The notes: generated by a model not told the origin, from the letters alone. 64,000 bases of DNA from UBA981 sp942490995 (GCA_942490995.1 CALOBG010000014.1:1-64000), one strand, 5' to 3'; positions 54,752 to 63,391 are shown, counted from the stretch's first letter. A program made the numbers and translations.

Positions 54752-55363
54752 ATGAATAGCATAAAAACAATAGCTGCCTTTGTTGCCATTTCGGCCGCCG
54801 CTGTAGGTCTGAGCACAGCAAATGCCGCCGTCATTTGCGAAGGCTGCGAATACCAGAACGCCCCGACCTACCTCGGGCTGTATAACCCGGAAAATTTCGA
54901 CAACGGCAACTTCAACCACACCGACATTAAGGACGAAGAGCCGGTGCTCACGCCGTTCCAGGATTTCTGGGTGTTCGACATCGACCCGGATGCCAACGGT
55001 TCCATTTCGGCGGACTTTACGCGGCTGACCCGGGTTCGCGATTTCGGCGCCAATCTGTGGACGGATAACGGCGGCACGGCCTGCGGGGCCGACCCGGTAC
55101 CGACAACCTGTGCGATCGATCCCGGCATGATTATCGCCAGTGCGATGGACATGGGCGACGAGCGCTGGGAGATCATCGCGAGAGACCTGGTCGCGGGACG
55201 TTATATCCTCGAGGTGTTTGGCGTAACCAATCGATTCCCCGATCGGCCGACCGCCTACTCCGGGCAGCTGGCATTCGCTCCGGTTCCCGAGCCGACCTCG
55301 CTGGCGCTGCTGGGTCTCGGCCTGCTTGGATTGGGCGCGGCCTCGCGACATCGACGACGTTGA
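54752..55363 (+). CDS. PEP-CTERM exosortase-sorted protein
   Basis: The 203-residue product has a signal peptide (about 1-25, ending TANAA) and the C-terminal sorting tail VPEPTSLALLGLGLLGLG followed by RHRRR, the PEP-CTERM signal cut by exosortase EpsH in Gram-negative bacteria that make exopolysaccharide. The body is a beta-sandwich like other DVUA0089- or FxDxF-type members (DFWVFDIDPDANGSISADF, RYILEVFGVTN). CAAGGAGG precedes the start. The sigma-54 promoter and a strong downstream terminator make it a single-gene unit. No exosortase gene lies in this window. Its final location should be the cell surface or biofilm matrix. Confidence 0.92.
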   Translation: MNSIKTIAAFVAISAAAVGLSTANAAVICEGCEYQNAPTYLGLYNPENFDNGNFNHTDIKDEEPVLTPFQDFWVFDIDPDANGSISADFTRLTRVRDFGANLWTDNGGTACGADPVPTTCAIDPGMIIASAMDMGDERWEIIARDLVAGRYILEVFGVTNRFPDRPTAYSGQLAFAPVPEPTSLALLGLGLLGLGAASRHRRR

Positions 55364-55400
55364 CACGCCGGCCTGATCGGGCCTCTGCAATACAACCGAA

Positions 55401-55430
55401 ATGGCGACCTGAACAGGTCGCCATTTTTTT
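55401..55430 (+). terminator. Rho-independent terminator of the PEP-CTERM gene
   Basis: ATGGCGACCT and AGGTCGCCAT form a perfect ten-base stem around a GAAC loop, followed by a run of seven T. It lies 38 bases after the stop codon. Confidence 0.92.
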
Positions 55431-55436
55431 ATTTCC

Positions 55437-55580
55437 GGGACAGAACTACTTAGCGACATTGACTAAAACCGCGGGGCTGGACCGGTTATTAATTGAAGTC
55501 ACGGTCCCTAAAAACATGCCCCCAAAAACAGTCCCTGAATACGCCCCGGTTCCCGGTTAAGATCACTGTCGATAAATACC
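55437..55580. repeat. R1-type repeats, compound
   Basis: GGGACAGAACTACTTAGCGA, GAAGTCACGGTCCCTAAAAA, AAAAACAGTCCCTGAA and AAGATCACTGTCGATAAAT are R1 arms in one or two overlapping copies. The 381-base gap to the next gene holds these and no gene. Confidence 0.65.
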
Positions 55581-55744
55581 GTGGTTCTTGATCAGGTTGA
55601 CTTGCCGGTATGCGTCGCCGCGGACCGGGTGTTTGGGCACCGCCCGCAATATCGGAATGGCAGAAGCCGGGCATGAGTAATGAACAGCGCACCCGGGTCA
55701 CGGAATCCGCGTTTTTTGTGTGCCCGGGCAATCTCTGGCGCCGG

Positions 55745-56407
55745 CTAGCGCAACGCGCTACGCGCGAGCGCCTGACAGTCGGGCGGCTCGCCCCGCATCG
55801 TACCCGTTACCGGACGGCGGTCGAGCTTGTAAATGAATTCACCGGTGCCCTGATCCTCGCCCGAGGCCTGTCCGATCACATACGGAAAACCGAAAATCGA
55901 ATCGTCGTGCCAGACACAGGAAACGACTCTTGCTGGCGGCTGCGTAATATCCGGTAGCTGGATCTTGGGCCGTTCCTGACCGTGGCCGTCCATCCACAAC
56001 GGCTCCGCGGTTTCAGCCAGCAACTGCATCTGCCCGTCTCCATCGACCGCAAATACCGCATAACGAACGCTTTCGACTTCACCGCCACCATCGTTGTAAA
56101 GCAGCATATCGATGTAATAGCCGTCCTTGTAAACGGTCCCGTAGACCTGGTTATCGTAAAGACTTACATACACGATGCTCGGCGCTATCTTGCCGATAAG
56201 ACCCTGCAGCGCGGTAAATATTCCGAGTAGCGTCGCCGTGCCCGCGAGCAACGCTCCGGCGATCTGCCACTTGCGGTGTGCGGATAGCCGCTCGTACAGG
56301 GCGTCGACACGCCGGCTCAACTTGCGCAGAAATGCGAATAAGCCTGTTTGCGGATCATCACCCGCCGATGCGTCTGATACTTTTTTATCTATATTGTCCG
56401 GCACCAT
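55745..56407 (-). CDS. Membrane protein with a C-terminal periplasmic-type domain
   Basis: The 220-residue product has a short cytoplasmic start, one membrane helix (about 48-70, IAGALLAGTATLLGIFTALQ) and a beta-rich domain of about 140 residues (VYVSLYDNQVYGTVYKDGYY, MLLYNDGGGEVESVRYAVFA). I know no family. It begins three bases after the stop of the larger membrane-protein gene, so both are one operon transcribed leftward with the larger one first. The two may work together in the envelope. Confidence 0.75.
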   Translation of the reverse strand: MVPDNIDKKVSDASAGDDPQTGLFAFLRKLSRRVDALYERLSAHRKWQIAGALLAGTATLLGIFTALQGLIGKIAPSIVYVSLYDNQVYGTVYKDGYYIDMLLYNDGGGEVESVRYAVFAVDGDGQMQLLAETAEPLWMDGHGQERPKIQLPDITQPPARVVSCVWHDDSIFGFPYVIGQASGEDQGTGEFIYKLDRRPVTGTMRGEPPDCQALARSALR

Positions 56408-56410
56408 CGC

Positions 56411-57370
56411 TCATTGTCCCGGCAGCAGCTCGCGCAACTTGACTCCGGTTGCCGCATCGTCACCCAGCCACATCATCTGCAGCACTACGCCGGCCAGCGT
56501 CAACACGAATACCAGGTCGGCGAGTATCACGTAGCGGAATTCGTCCGAGTCCTGACTCTCGAACACCAGGATCACACCGGCGATCCAGGCCGCGGCCCAC
56601 CACCATGAGGTGCCTAATTCAGATGCACCTGCGCCGACTGCACAACCCGACAGTACCATCAGCGGCACCAGGATAAGCCCGAAGAAAAGCGCGAACACTC
56701 TCGACCCGAAAAATTCCAGCAGCTTCAACACCGGTCCCAGCACCGTGCCCAGGCCATCGGCCAGTGCTTCGCGGGTCCGCACGGGCATCGACCGCAGCAA
56801 TAACCACAGGCCCAGCCCAGCACCGGCCATAAACAGCAAAGGAAGTTTCCACTGCCGGAATCGCTCCGCCGCCCAGGCTGAGAGCGCGCTCTCAGCCGGC
56901 GAACCATAGGTGTCGGCATAGAGCTCGACACCGACAAAACCGCGCTTCACACTCCACATCATCCGGCCTGTTACTCCTCCGTCATCAAGGCGATAAATTC
57001 GCTGGGCAAACCCCCTGGCTGGCGTGACGGGCTCATCGCCCGCACCATATTTTTCCTCAATATCGCTGAGTGTCTTTTCGGCCGGCTGACGCACACCGTC
57101 CTGATTGAAAAACACATAGTCGAGACGATCCCCTCGGGGGGTGAAACCGACGCCCTGACCCGCGACCGGATCGAGCCGGCGCACGTACGCCTCCACGTCG
57201 GGATTGGACGAAGTAGTCCGCTGGAATCCCTCGCGTGAAAGCCATGCGCGCAGTTCCTGCGCAGACGCGTCGAGCCGAATCGGACCGAGATCGAGCACAG
57301 GCTCGACTGCGGCGGCGCCTGTCAGCGGCAGGCCGCTAAGCACAAAACAAAAAAGCAGCCGGGCAAACAT
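56411..57370 (-). CDS. Membrane protein with an exported N-terminal domain
   Basis: From ATG 57370 the product is about 319 residues. It begins with a signal peptide (FARLLFCFVLSGLPLTGAAA), followed by a soluble domain of about 150 residues with DVEAYVRRLDP and GVELYADTYG, and then a cluster of five membrane helices in the C-terminal half (LFMAGAGLGLWLLLRS, FALFFGLILVPLMVLSG, WWAAAWIAGVILVF, YVILADLVFVLTLAGVVLQM). I do not recognise the family. Upstream in-frame codons to 57505 would add a long non-signal leader, so ATG 57370 is preferred. It leads the operon with the 220-residue gene. Confidence 0.75.
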   Translation of the reverse strand: MFARLLFCFVLSGLPLTGAAAVEPVLDLGPIRLDASAQELRAWLSREGFQRTTSSNPDVEAYVRRLDPVAGQGVGFTPRGDRLDYVFFNQDGVRQPAEKTLSDIEEKYGAGDEPVTPARGFAQRIYRLDDGGVTGRMMWSVKRGFVGVELYADTYGSPAESALSAWAAERFRQWKLPLLFMAGAGLGLWLLLRSMPVRTREALADGLGTVLGPVLKLLEFFGSRVFALFFGLILVPLMVLSGCAVGAGASELGTSWWWAAAWIAGVILVFESQDSDEFRYVILADLVFVLTLAGVVLQMMWLGDDAATGVKLRELLPGQ

Positions 57371-58050
57371 TATCGGCAGTGATATGTTTCTCAAACGGTA
57401 GTCCACGCCTCCCCCGATTGCCGCTTCTAAAAAACTAGCCCAAGAATGCCGTCCTTTCAAATACCGGTTCCGCAGCGGGACTGGCAGCAAACCAATGCTG
57501 CTCAATCATGCCTCTCGAGCGAGTTTCAGCACTGACCACCCATAGCCATCTCACGATCATCAGCGGGAGGCTGACCGCTAGCGGCGATTTAGGGACACTG
57601 ACAAAACTGCAGGACTGAACCGGTCCTTGGTTAGGGTCACTGTCCCTAGATACGCGTCCTCGACGATACACCGGAAGCGAAGCAGGCCGTTTGCGGCTGA
57701 ACCCGCGGGGACGGTTCGCGCTGGTCCGCCGCAGACGGGCCGTCCCCGACAGGCCCGCCGGCTGGTCCGGCCGCTGGCTCGCGCGCCGGACGCCGCCAGT
57801 CTTTCGCCAGCATGAGAACTGCCGATGAGCGGGAAGGTTTTAGGTAAAAGCCAGAATAGACTTTCCAACCTGACCGCGAGATGCTGATTGCTGCCAAGGA
57901 AAGGCAAATTCCCCGCGGCCAGCCTCGGGCGAATGATTGTTCCGACGACACAGGGAAGTTGCCGCCGAAATGCCCCTGGTTGCCCGCAATGCAGCACAGC
58001 GGGCATCTCAAGATCTGGCCAGCTTGCTGCATGACATGGAGGAGTCAACC
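57371..58050. other. Divergent intergenic region
   Basis: A 680-base gap between divergent genes. It contains an R1 copy at 57587-57652. GC-rich inverted stretches around 57690-57790 (rich in CCGGC and GCCGG) could form RNA structure but show no single clear hairpin. No gene is supported. Confidence 0.5.
57587..57652. repeat. R1-type repeat
   Basis: ATTTAGGGACACTGACAAAA and GGTTAGGGTCACTGTCCCTA form the two arms around ACTGCAGGACTGAACCGGTC. A typical full-length copy. Confidence 0.75.
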
Positions 58051-59082
58051 ATGCGTGCAACATTTCGAATCTTCGGGTTGGCCTCGCTTCTACTTCTGGC
58101 AGGACCAGCCATTGCCGGTGGCTATATCACCGGCACAATTTCAGACATCAAACTTACGCCACTACCGGGCGCCGATATCTGGGTTTTCGATGCTGTCACG
58201 GCCGAACTCGTGGCCGAGCTGCAAACCGACGATTCCGGCTATTTCGCAACCACCAGTCTGGCGGCCGGCGACTACAAGATCCGGGTCAAACTGACCGTCC
58301 TGAAGGACAATAAGTGCAGAGTCGTTTTCAAGGAGTTTCTCGGCCCGGAGATCAAACCGGGAGTCTTCGAACACAGCGACGTGTTCGATACCGCGGCGAG
58401 TTTTGCGATCCACGATAATGACACAACCCAGATCGCGCGGCCGTTGCGCGAAAACCGCTGCCCCGTCATCGCGCAATGCGTGATGAAACCCGTGGGAATC
58501 GCCGGAGCTGTGACGAACCTCGACGGCGAACCGCTCAACGGCATCGTAGTCCGCGCCAAGGAGGCAATTACCGCAATGCCGGTTTTCGAGACGGTGTCCG
58601 GGCCCGATTCCAGCACCATCGACGGTGAGTACATCTGGAAACGCAACACGTGCGGAGGGCTGCCGGACGTCAAGATTCGCTTTGTCGACCCCTCCGGCGC
58701 CTACTCGTCCGAGTACTGGCAGGAGCAACCCGACGACTTCAGCCTCGGCGCAGCCGTCGACGTGACTCCACCGGTCAAACTTGCCATCGTGACGCTGGAG
58801 CGGGTGTCGCTGCCGCAGCAAATCGCGGCTGTCGCCGGGACAGTGGAAAGCCTGCCGCTGGATCCCAACACCGAAGCCCAGATGATCCATGTGCTGGACC
58901 AGGCGAGTACCAAGCTGACCGACGAGAACCCGAACAACGACAAGTCCACGTGTGGACTGCTCAAGGGTTTCATCAACCACCTGAACGGCGTCGTCAGCAG
59001 TGGAGAACTGACCGTCGAGGAAGGTGCATTGCTGGCCGAGTCGGTCGAGTCGATCAGAGAGGGACTGGGCTGCAAGAACTAG
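58051..59082 (+). CDS. Secreted protein with carboxypeptidase-regulatory-like and FIMAH-like domains
   Basis: The 343-residue product has a signal peptide (about 1-23, LASLLLLAGPAIAGG). GGAGGAG lies nine bases before ATG 58051, which fixes the start; ATG 58036 is less likely. A CarboxypepD_reg-like beta sandwich covers 24-130 (PLPGADIWVFDAVT, DDSGYFATTSLAAGDYKI), and a second similar module with four Cys lies at 150-250. The last 65 residues (LDQASTKLTDENPNNDKSTC, GLLKGFINHLNGVVSSG, EEGALLAESVESIREGLGC) match the FIMAH pattern, a small helical module at the ends of secreted proteins. It is probably a surface or periplasmic binding protein. A hairpin follows the gene. Confidence 0.8.
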   Translation: MRATFRIFGLASLLLLAGPAIAGGYITGTISDIKLTPLPGADIWVFDAVTAELVAELQTDDSGYFATTSLAAGDYKIRVKLTVLKDNKCRVVFKEFLGPEIKPGVFEHSDVFDTAASFAIHDNDTTQIARPLRENRCPVIAQCVMKPVGIAGAVTNLDGEPLNGIVVRAKEAITAMPVFETVSGPDSSTIDGEYIWKRNTCGGLPDVKIRFVDPSGAYSSEYWQEQPDDFSLGAAVDVTPPVKLAIVTLERVSLPQQIAAVAGTVESLPLDPNTEAQMIHVLDQASTKLTDENPNNDKSTCGLLKGFINHLNGVVSSGELTVEEGALLAESVESIREGLGCKN

Positions 59083-59107
59083 CAAAGGCTCTTTCGACGT
59101 AGCAAAC

Positions 59108-59148
59108 GGGGGTGATTCAGACGGCCAGCGAGCCGTCGGATCGCCCCC
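59108..59148. terminator. GC-rich hairpin after the FIMAH-like gene
   Basis: GGGGGTGAT (59108-59116) pairs with ATCGCCCCC (59140-59148) allowing one wobble pair, with an inner perfect stem GACGGC/GCCGTC. It lies 25 bases after the stop codon. There is no T-tract, so termination is likely but not certain. Confidence 0.55.
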
Positions 59149-59151
59149 CTG

Positions 59152-59783
59152 CTAAAGACACCCGCCCACGGCCTGGAGTGGGAGCTGACTCCCGCGCCGC
59201 GACACCCATGCCGCGAAAGCCCGCTCCCCGCCCGGCTCGCCGGTACCGGGGAGTTGCGCGCTGGCAACAAACCCGTCGCGAGTGGGAGCGAGCGCAACGG
59301 ATGCGAGTCCCAGCACGACAAAATCGTGTCGCAGCGTCCGGCCGCGATTCTCACCCGCCCCGACCCGTGTTTCGAGGTTCATCCCGAGCACGGCGAGTTA
59401 AACCCGGAGGTCTTGGTGACCGGGACTGACCGGGTCGAATCGGACAGCAGCGAGATCGCCCTCGCGTTGCACGCTCAACACCCCGGCCGGCACCTCTTCG
59501 TCGGCCGGCTCCCCTCCATATGCCCAGCCACGCCAATCTGCGCCGTTACGAAACATCCCCGGCGTGCACACGGTCCGCTCCCGCCCCTCGACGACATGGC
59601 GGCGCTGGCGCACGCTGAACTCGGGTCGTCGCGCAGCGAGGACAACCAGCGATCGGCCGGCGGACAGCTACTGCAGCCCTGGGAGGTAAACAACTCGATC
59701 AGCTGCGCCGGTGCGGTCGGCGGTTCCGCCGACGCCGTAATCGTGACAGCAAGGACAAACGCCAGAAAAATAGTCTTGTACAT
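59152..59783 (-). pseudogene. DUF1223 (thioredoxin-like) pseudogene
   Basis: On the minus strand a signal peptide (MYKTIFLAFVLAVTITASA) leads into LIELFTSQGCSSCPPADRWL, the start of a DUF1223 protein with its CxxC site. The match stops after SSLRDD near 59640, skips the usual middle of about 40 residues, and resumes in other frames with VCTPGMFRNGADWRGW, AGVLSVQREGDLAAVRFDP and finally NRGRTLRHDFVVLGLASVAL and RAFAAWVSRRG. An internal deletion plus at least two frame changes mean this is a true pseudogene rather than a read error. Intact members are exported thioredoxin-fold proteins of about 230 residues and unknown function. Confidence 0.8.
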
Positions 59784-59907
59784 CGTTACCCTGAACCATC
59801 GGTGGGGCATCCGTTGCCGAAGACCGCCGGGGCCAGCCGGTTATTACACCAACGAAGGTTGGCACACCGTTACACTGTGGCCGACCCTTACCGGGATCGA
59901 TCGCCAA

Positions 59908-60620
59908 ATGCCACGCCTGCTCGCACTTCTTCTCTGTTTCTCCGGCCTCGCAGCGAACGCCCAGAGCTAGACGCAGAACCCGGAAATCACCGCGCTGTTC
60001 GACGGCGCCGATGTCACCGGCACATTCTAAGTTTATGACGTTGCTGCCGATCGCTATGTCGGTCACAACCCGGCCCGCGCGCAGACGAGGCTCGTCCCGG
60101 CATCGACTTTAAAAATCGCCAACACGATGATCGGCCTTTCGATGGGCGCGGTGGAAAATGTCAACGAGATCCTGCCCTGAGGCGGCGCGCCGCAGCCAGG
60201 TTCGCGTCGTGGGAGCGTGACGTGAGACTGGGCGAAGCCATTGCGCTTTCCAATGCAACCATCTATCAGGTGCCCGCGCGATGCATCGGTCCCGAGCGCA
60301 TGCGCGAAAACGTCACCGCACTGCAGTACGGCAACGCCGACATTGGCACCCGCGTCGATACGTTCTGGCTCGAGGGGCCGCAAGCGATCAGCGCCGTCGA
60401 ACAGACCCGGTTTCTGGCCCGCCTGGTCGCCGGTGATCGGCCGTTCCCGCAGGAAATCCAGCGCGCAACCCGCGAGACCGTCCGTCTCGAACAGGGCGCG
60501 GACTGGGCGCTGACCGGCTGGACGAATGCACCCGGCTCCGGTGTCGGCTGGTGGGTCGGGTGGGTAGAAAAGAACGCACGCAGGCGGGTCTGTCCATTCC
60601 GCAGCAAATCCATGCCATTG
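59908..60620 (+). pseudogene. Class D (OXA-type) beta-lactamase pseudogene
   Basis: The first 105 codons read in a single frame as an OXA-type enzyme: signal peptide (MPRLLALLLCFSGLAANAQS), YDVAADRYVGHNPARAQTRL, then LVPASTLKIANTMIGLSMG with the catalytic STLK motif (Ser at 60103). The frame is cut by stop codons at 59968 (TAG), 60028 (TAA), 60178 (TGA) and 60223 (TGA). A second frame then continues RLGEAIALSNATIYQ, YGNADIGTRVDTFWL, AISAVEQTRFLARLV and GVGWWVGWVEKN. The KTG box is reduced to LTGWT, and the segment around NATIYQ is shortened. Four nonsense codons and lost residues mean no active enzyme. It is an old, decayed lactamase gene rather than a recent resistance gene. Confidence 0.88.
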
Positions 60621-60673
60621 CACCTGGCCGAAAACCCGGTAAATTGGCACACATCAAAATCCCGGGGTCCGGC

Positions 60674-61348
60674 ATGAAAACAATGAAATCTCGATTCCGT
60701 TGGCTCTGTCTCGTCCTCTCGCTGCTCGCCGCCAGCGCGGCCATCGCGCAGGGAGCGGACATTCGCCGCGCGTCGCAGGACGAGATCCGCCAGTTCTTTG
60801 CGGCGCAGGGTAAAACAGTCATCACGTTTCTCGGCTACTCCGGCGCGGGGTATCAGGATCCTGATGCAATGCTGCAGGCCGCGCGGTCGGTGCTCGAACG
60901 CCATGACCCGGCTACGTCATTGGTCAATATCGGCGTCACTCCGGACGGGATCGGCCAGGTCTACCCGCTCGCGAAAAGCCTGGGATTCACGACAACCGGT
61001 ATCGTTTCGACCGAGGCACAGAAGTACGAAGCCGGCGTATCGGATTCGGTCGATTTCGGTTTTTACGTGGAGGACGAGACCTGGGGCGGCTTCCTCGGCG
61101 GCAGCGAGGAGTTGTCGCCCACTTCTCGCGCGATGATAGAGAACAGCGACATTGTCGTTGCCATCGGCGGCGGCGAAGTTTCGCGCGACGAACTCACCGC
61201 GGCCCGCCGGCTCGGCAAGCAAGTGTCCTATGTTCCGGCCGAGATGAATCACGCAGTCGCGATAAACAAAGCGCGCAAAAAAGACCTGCCCGAACCCACC
61301 GACTTCCGCGGGGCCGCGCATGACGTGTTCAAAGGCGCGAGCGATTAG
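60674..61348 (+). CDS. Exported Rossmann-type protein, LOG/SLOG-like
   Basis: The product is 224 residues. A signal peptide (FRWLCLVLSLLAASAAIAQG) implies export, unusual for this fold. The rest follows a Rossmann-like pattern: GKTVITFLGYSGAGYQDPDA, SLVNIGVTPDGIGQVYPLAK, NSDIVVAIGGGEVSRDELTA and GKQVSYVPAEMNHAV, resembling LOG/SLOG nucleotide-binding proteins with the IGGG turn. The typical PGGxGT motif is altered to GGGEVSRDE. ATG 60674 is chosen from the signal sequence; no good ribosome binding site is seen. The ligand is unknown. It begins where the lactamase pseudogene fades out and may use promoter sequence left by it. Confidence 0.65.
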   Translation: MKTMKSRFRWLCLVLSLLAASAAIAQGADIRRASQDEIRQFFAAQGKTVITFLGYSGAGYQDPDAMLQAARSVLERHDPATSLVNIGVTPDGIGQVYPLAKSLGFTTTGIVSTEAQKYEAGVSDSVDFGFYVEDETWGGFLGGSEELSPTSRAMIENSDIVVAIGGGEVSRDELTAARRLGKQVSYVPAEMNHAVAINKARKKDLPEPTDFRGAAHDVFKGASD

Positions 61349-61416
61349 ACATCCGCACATCGCGAACCATTTAATGACTGCCCGCACAACCCTGCCATAT
61401 CACCGAGGAACGAACC

Positions 61417-61629
61417 ATGCAGATCAGCGCACGCAACGTAATGAAAGGCCGCGTCAAAAGCATTAATACCGGGGCGGTGAACACCGAAGTCGTCATCGAA
61501 GTGGGCGGCGGCACCGAGATTGTCTCGATCGTCACGAAGACAAGCGCCGAAGAACTCGGCCTCAAAGAGGGCAGCGAAGTCTATGCTGTGGTCAAGGCCT
61601 CAAACGTAATGATCGCCATCGACCACTAA
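61417..61629 (+). CDS. Molbindin-type (Mop domain) protein
   Basis: The 70-residue product is a single Mop/TOBE domain: MQISARNVMKGRVKSINTGA, NTEVVIEVGGGTEIVSIVTK, AEELGLKEGSEVYAVVKASN and VMIAI. Such stand-alone molbindins form hexamers in the cytoplasm that bind molybdate or tungstate and serve storage or homeostasis. GAGGAACG lies a few bases before the ATG as a ribosome binding site. It is close behind the LOG-like gene on the same strand but 68 bases away, so it may have its own promoter. A hairpin follows. Confidence 0.93.
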   Translation: MQISARNVMKGRVKSINTGAVNTEVVIEVGGGTEIVSIVTKTSAEELGLKEGSEVYAVVKASNVMIAIDH

Positions 61630-61674
61630 CGCCAATCTCTCAGCCGAAAGAAGATCCTTCCGATGAAATAAAAT

Positions 61675-61710
61675 GGGGGCGGTCCGCCGGCCTCCCGGCA
61701 AACCGCCCCC
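61675..61710. terminator. Hairpin between convergent Mop and cysC genes
   Basis: GGGGGCGGT (61675-61683) and ACCGCCCCC (61702-61710) form a nine-base stem. On the minus strand the stem is followed by ATTTTATTTCAT, a T-rich tail suited to terminating cysC; on the plus strand there is no T-run. Confidence 0.7.
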
Positions 61711-61766
61711 CGGTTCGAACGCAAACGGACAGCGCCAGGCGCTGCTCGATCGCGGTTCGTAACCCG

Positions 61767-62414
61767 TTACGCCGCGTCGCTGGCGCGGGTAAAGAAGTGT
61801 ATCGGGATAATGTCGTTCTCCAGCAGGTAGTCGAGAATCATCTGCACTTCCTCTTCCAGCGTCATCCGGTCGGTGTGCAGATGGATTTCCGGATTCACCG
61901 GAGCCTCATACGGATCGTCGATACCGGTGAAGTTCTTGATCTCGCCGGCACGCGCCTTCTTGTACAGACCTTTCGGGTCACGCCGCTCTGCTTCCTCGAG
62001 CGCGCAATCCACGTACACCTCAACAAATTTCAGGTTCGCGGCCTCGTGCAGCGCACGCACCTCGTCGCGGTCGCCCTTGTAGGGGCTGATGAAGCTGGAC
62101 AACGCAATGGTGCCGGCGTCACCGAACAGCTTGGCCACCTCGCCGATGCGGCGGATGTTTTCTTTGCGGTCTTCTTCCGAGAAACCGAGATTCTTGTTGA
62201 TGCCGAGACGGACGTTGTCGCCGTCGAGCCGATACGACAATTTGCCCATCGTAAACAGCGCGCGCTCCAGCGCGACCGCGATCGTGCTCTTGCCACTGCC
62301 GGACAATCCGGTGAACCAGATCGTCGCGCCTTTCTGGCGCAGGATCTGGTAGCGATCCTCACGCGTGACATCGCCATCGTGCCAGGTAACGTTCGTTGCT
62401 TTTTGTTCAGCCAC
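61767..62414 (-). CDS. cysC: Adenylylsulphate kinase
   Basis: The 215-residue enzyme phosphorylates adenosine 5'-phosphosulphate with ATP to give PAPS, the activated sulphate used for assimilation and sulphation. The P-loop GLSGSGKS sits at 36-43, YRLDGDNVR at 61-69, the lid/active-site segment SSFISPYKGDRD at 106-117 and GIDDPYEAP follows. Length and motif spacing fit CysC, with a short C-terminal extension (ENDIIPIHFF). The start is GTG 62414 with GAGGAAG upstream. No cysDN genes are adjacent. It lies next to a TetR gene in the same direction, separated by 66 bases. Confidence 0.95.
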   Translation of the reverse strand: MAEQKATNVTWHDGDVTREDRYQILRQKGATIWFTGLSGSGKSTIAVALERALFTMGKLSYRLDGDNVRLGINKNLGFSEEDRKENIRRIGEVAKLFGDAGTIALSSFISPYKGDRDEVRALHEAANLKFVEVYVDCALEEAERRDPKGLYKKARAGEIKNFTGIDDPYEAPVNPEIHLHTDRMTLEEEVQMILDYLLENDIIPIHFFTRASDAA

Positions 62415-62480
62415 TTTTTTCTTCCTCTTCAGTTCCGTTGCTAGGTAGTGTGTTGTCTTTCTTCTGATCGCGTCCTGGCG

Positions 62481-63113
62481 TCAGCCGTGGTCGCCATTCT
62501 TTTCTGCAGCGCCATTCGCATTGCGGCGTTCGCGGAACCCGTCGAGCAGCAGGTCCGCACATTTCTGGATGACTGCAAACATGTCGAGCTCCGGATCGCG
62601 AACGATGATCTCGCCCCAGGCATTACAAACTCCGATCACCGACTGCGCCGCGAAATGGCAGTCGAGCGAATCGCGCAATGTCCCGTCGGCGACGCCTTCC
62701 TCGAAAATATGTTCCAGCTTTTCCCGGTAATGCGTCCCCAGTTCCTTCAGCCGCGTCCGTTTTCCGCTCGGCAGATACAGACGCTCGTCGTTGTGTACCT
62801 TCAGTGCCTCGTTGCGCTCCCGGTAGCTGGACAAGTGCGATGTCAGCACCGCCATCAGCTTCGCTTCGAACGGCTGATCGCTCGCGGCGATCTGGTCCAT
62901 CCGTTGCACGTAGTCCCGAATGCCGAAGAGGCACACCTCTTCCAGCGCTTCTTCCTTGGACCTGAAGTAGTAGTACAAGCTGCCCTGCTTGATCCCGAGC
63001 CGCTCGGCTATGTCCTTGGTCGTCGCGCCATGAAATCCCTTTTCCGAGAATACCGAGGCCGCAGCCCTGATCGCCTGGGCACGGTGTTGCTGGTATCTGT
63101 CGGTGCCCGCCAT
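62481..63113 (-). CDS. TetR-family transcriptional regulator
   Basis: The 210-residue protein has the TetR N-terminal DNA-binding domain (ASVFSEKGFHGATTKDIAERLG, then IKQGSLYYYFRSKEEALEEV, about residues 18-62). The C-terminal helical domain (residues 70-200) would bind a ligand and dimerise; it resembles regulators of fatty acid or acyl-CoA metabolism of the TetR_C_33 sort only in a general way. A perfect palindrome 34 bases upstream is a likely operator, consistent with autorepression. The divergent TolB/TPR gene starting at 63392 might also be controlled. Confidence 0.93.
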   Translation of the reverse strand: MAGTDRYQQHRAQAIRAAASVFSEKGFHGATTKDIAERLGIKQGSLYYYFRSKEEALEEVCLFGIRDYVQRMDQIAASDQPFEAKLMAVLTSHLSSYRERNEALKVHNDERLYLPSGKRTRLKELGTHYREKLEHIFEEGVADGTLRDSLDCHFAAQSVIGVCNAWGEIIVRDPELDMFAVIQKCADLLLDGFRERRNANGAAEKNGDHG

Positions 63114-63146
63114 GGTTGGAGTTCCCTGAAAACGGCGCCATTCTAT

Positions 63147-63160
63147 AGTTCTATAGAACT
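63147..63160. promoter_or_regulatory. Palindromic candidate TetR operator
   Basis: AGTTCTATAGAACT is a perfect 14-base palindrome, 34 bases upstream of the TetR start codon and in the expected leader region. Size and symmetry fit a dimeric TetR site. AT-rich sequence follows toward 63240. Confidence 0.65.
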
Positions 63161-63391
63161 CTTGGCAAAGATATTTTTTATTATAATAAAATCAGTTGTT
63201 TATAAATTATAAAAATCAATATTATGTTAGATTAATAGACTGCTTGACGAGAAAAACCGCACTTTGTCGACGCGAAGCGGAACGGTCCCAAGGCGCCACA
63301 CCGCTTGCCTGTCAATTTTGCAAGCTGCGCAATCGACAAATCCGCACCATTCGCCCATCATCGGCCGCTGTCTAACCAAATCAGATAATGC

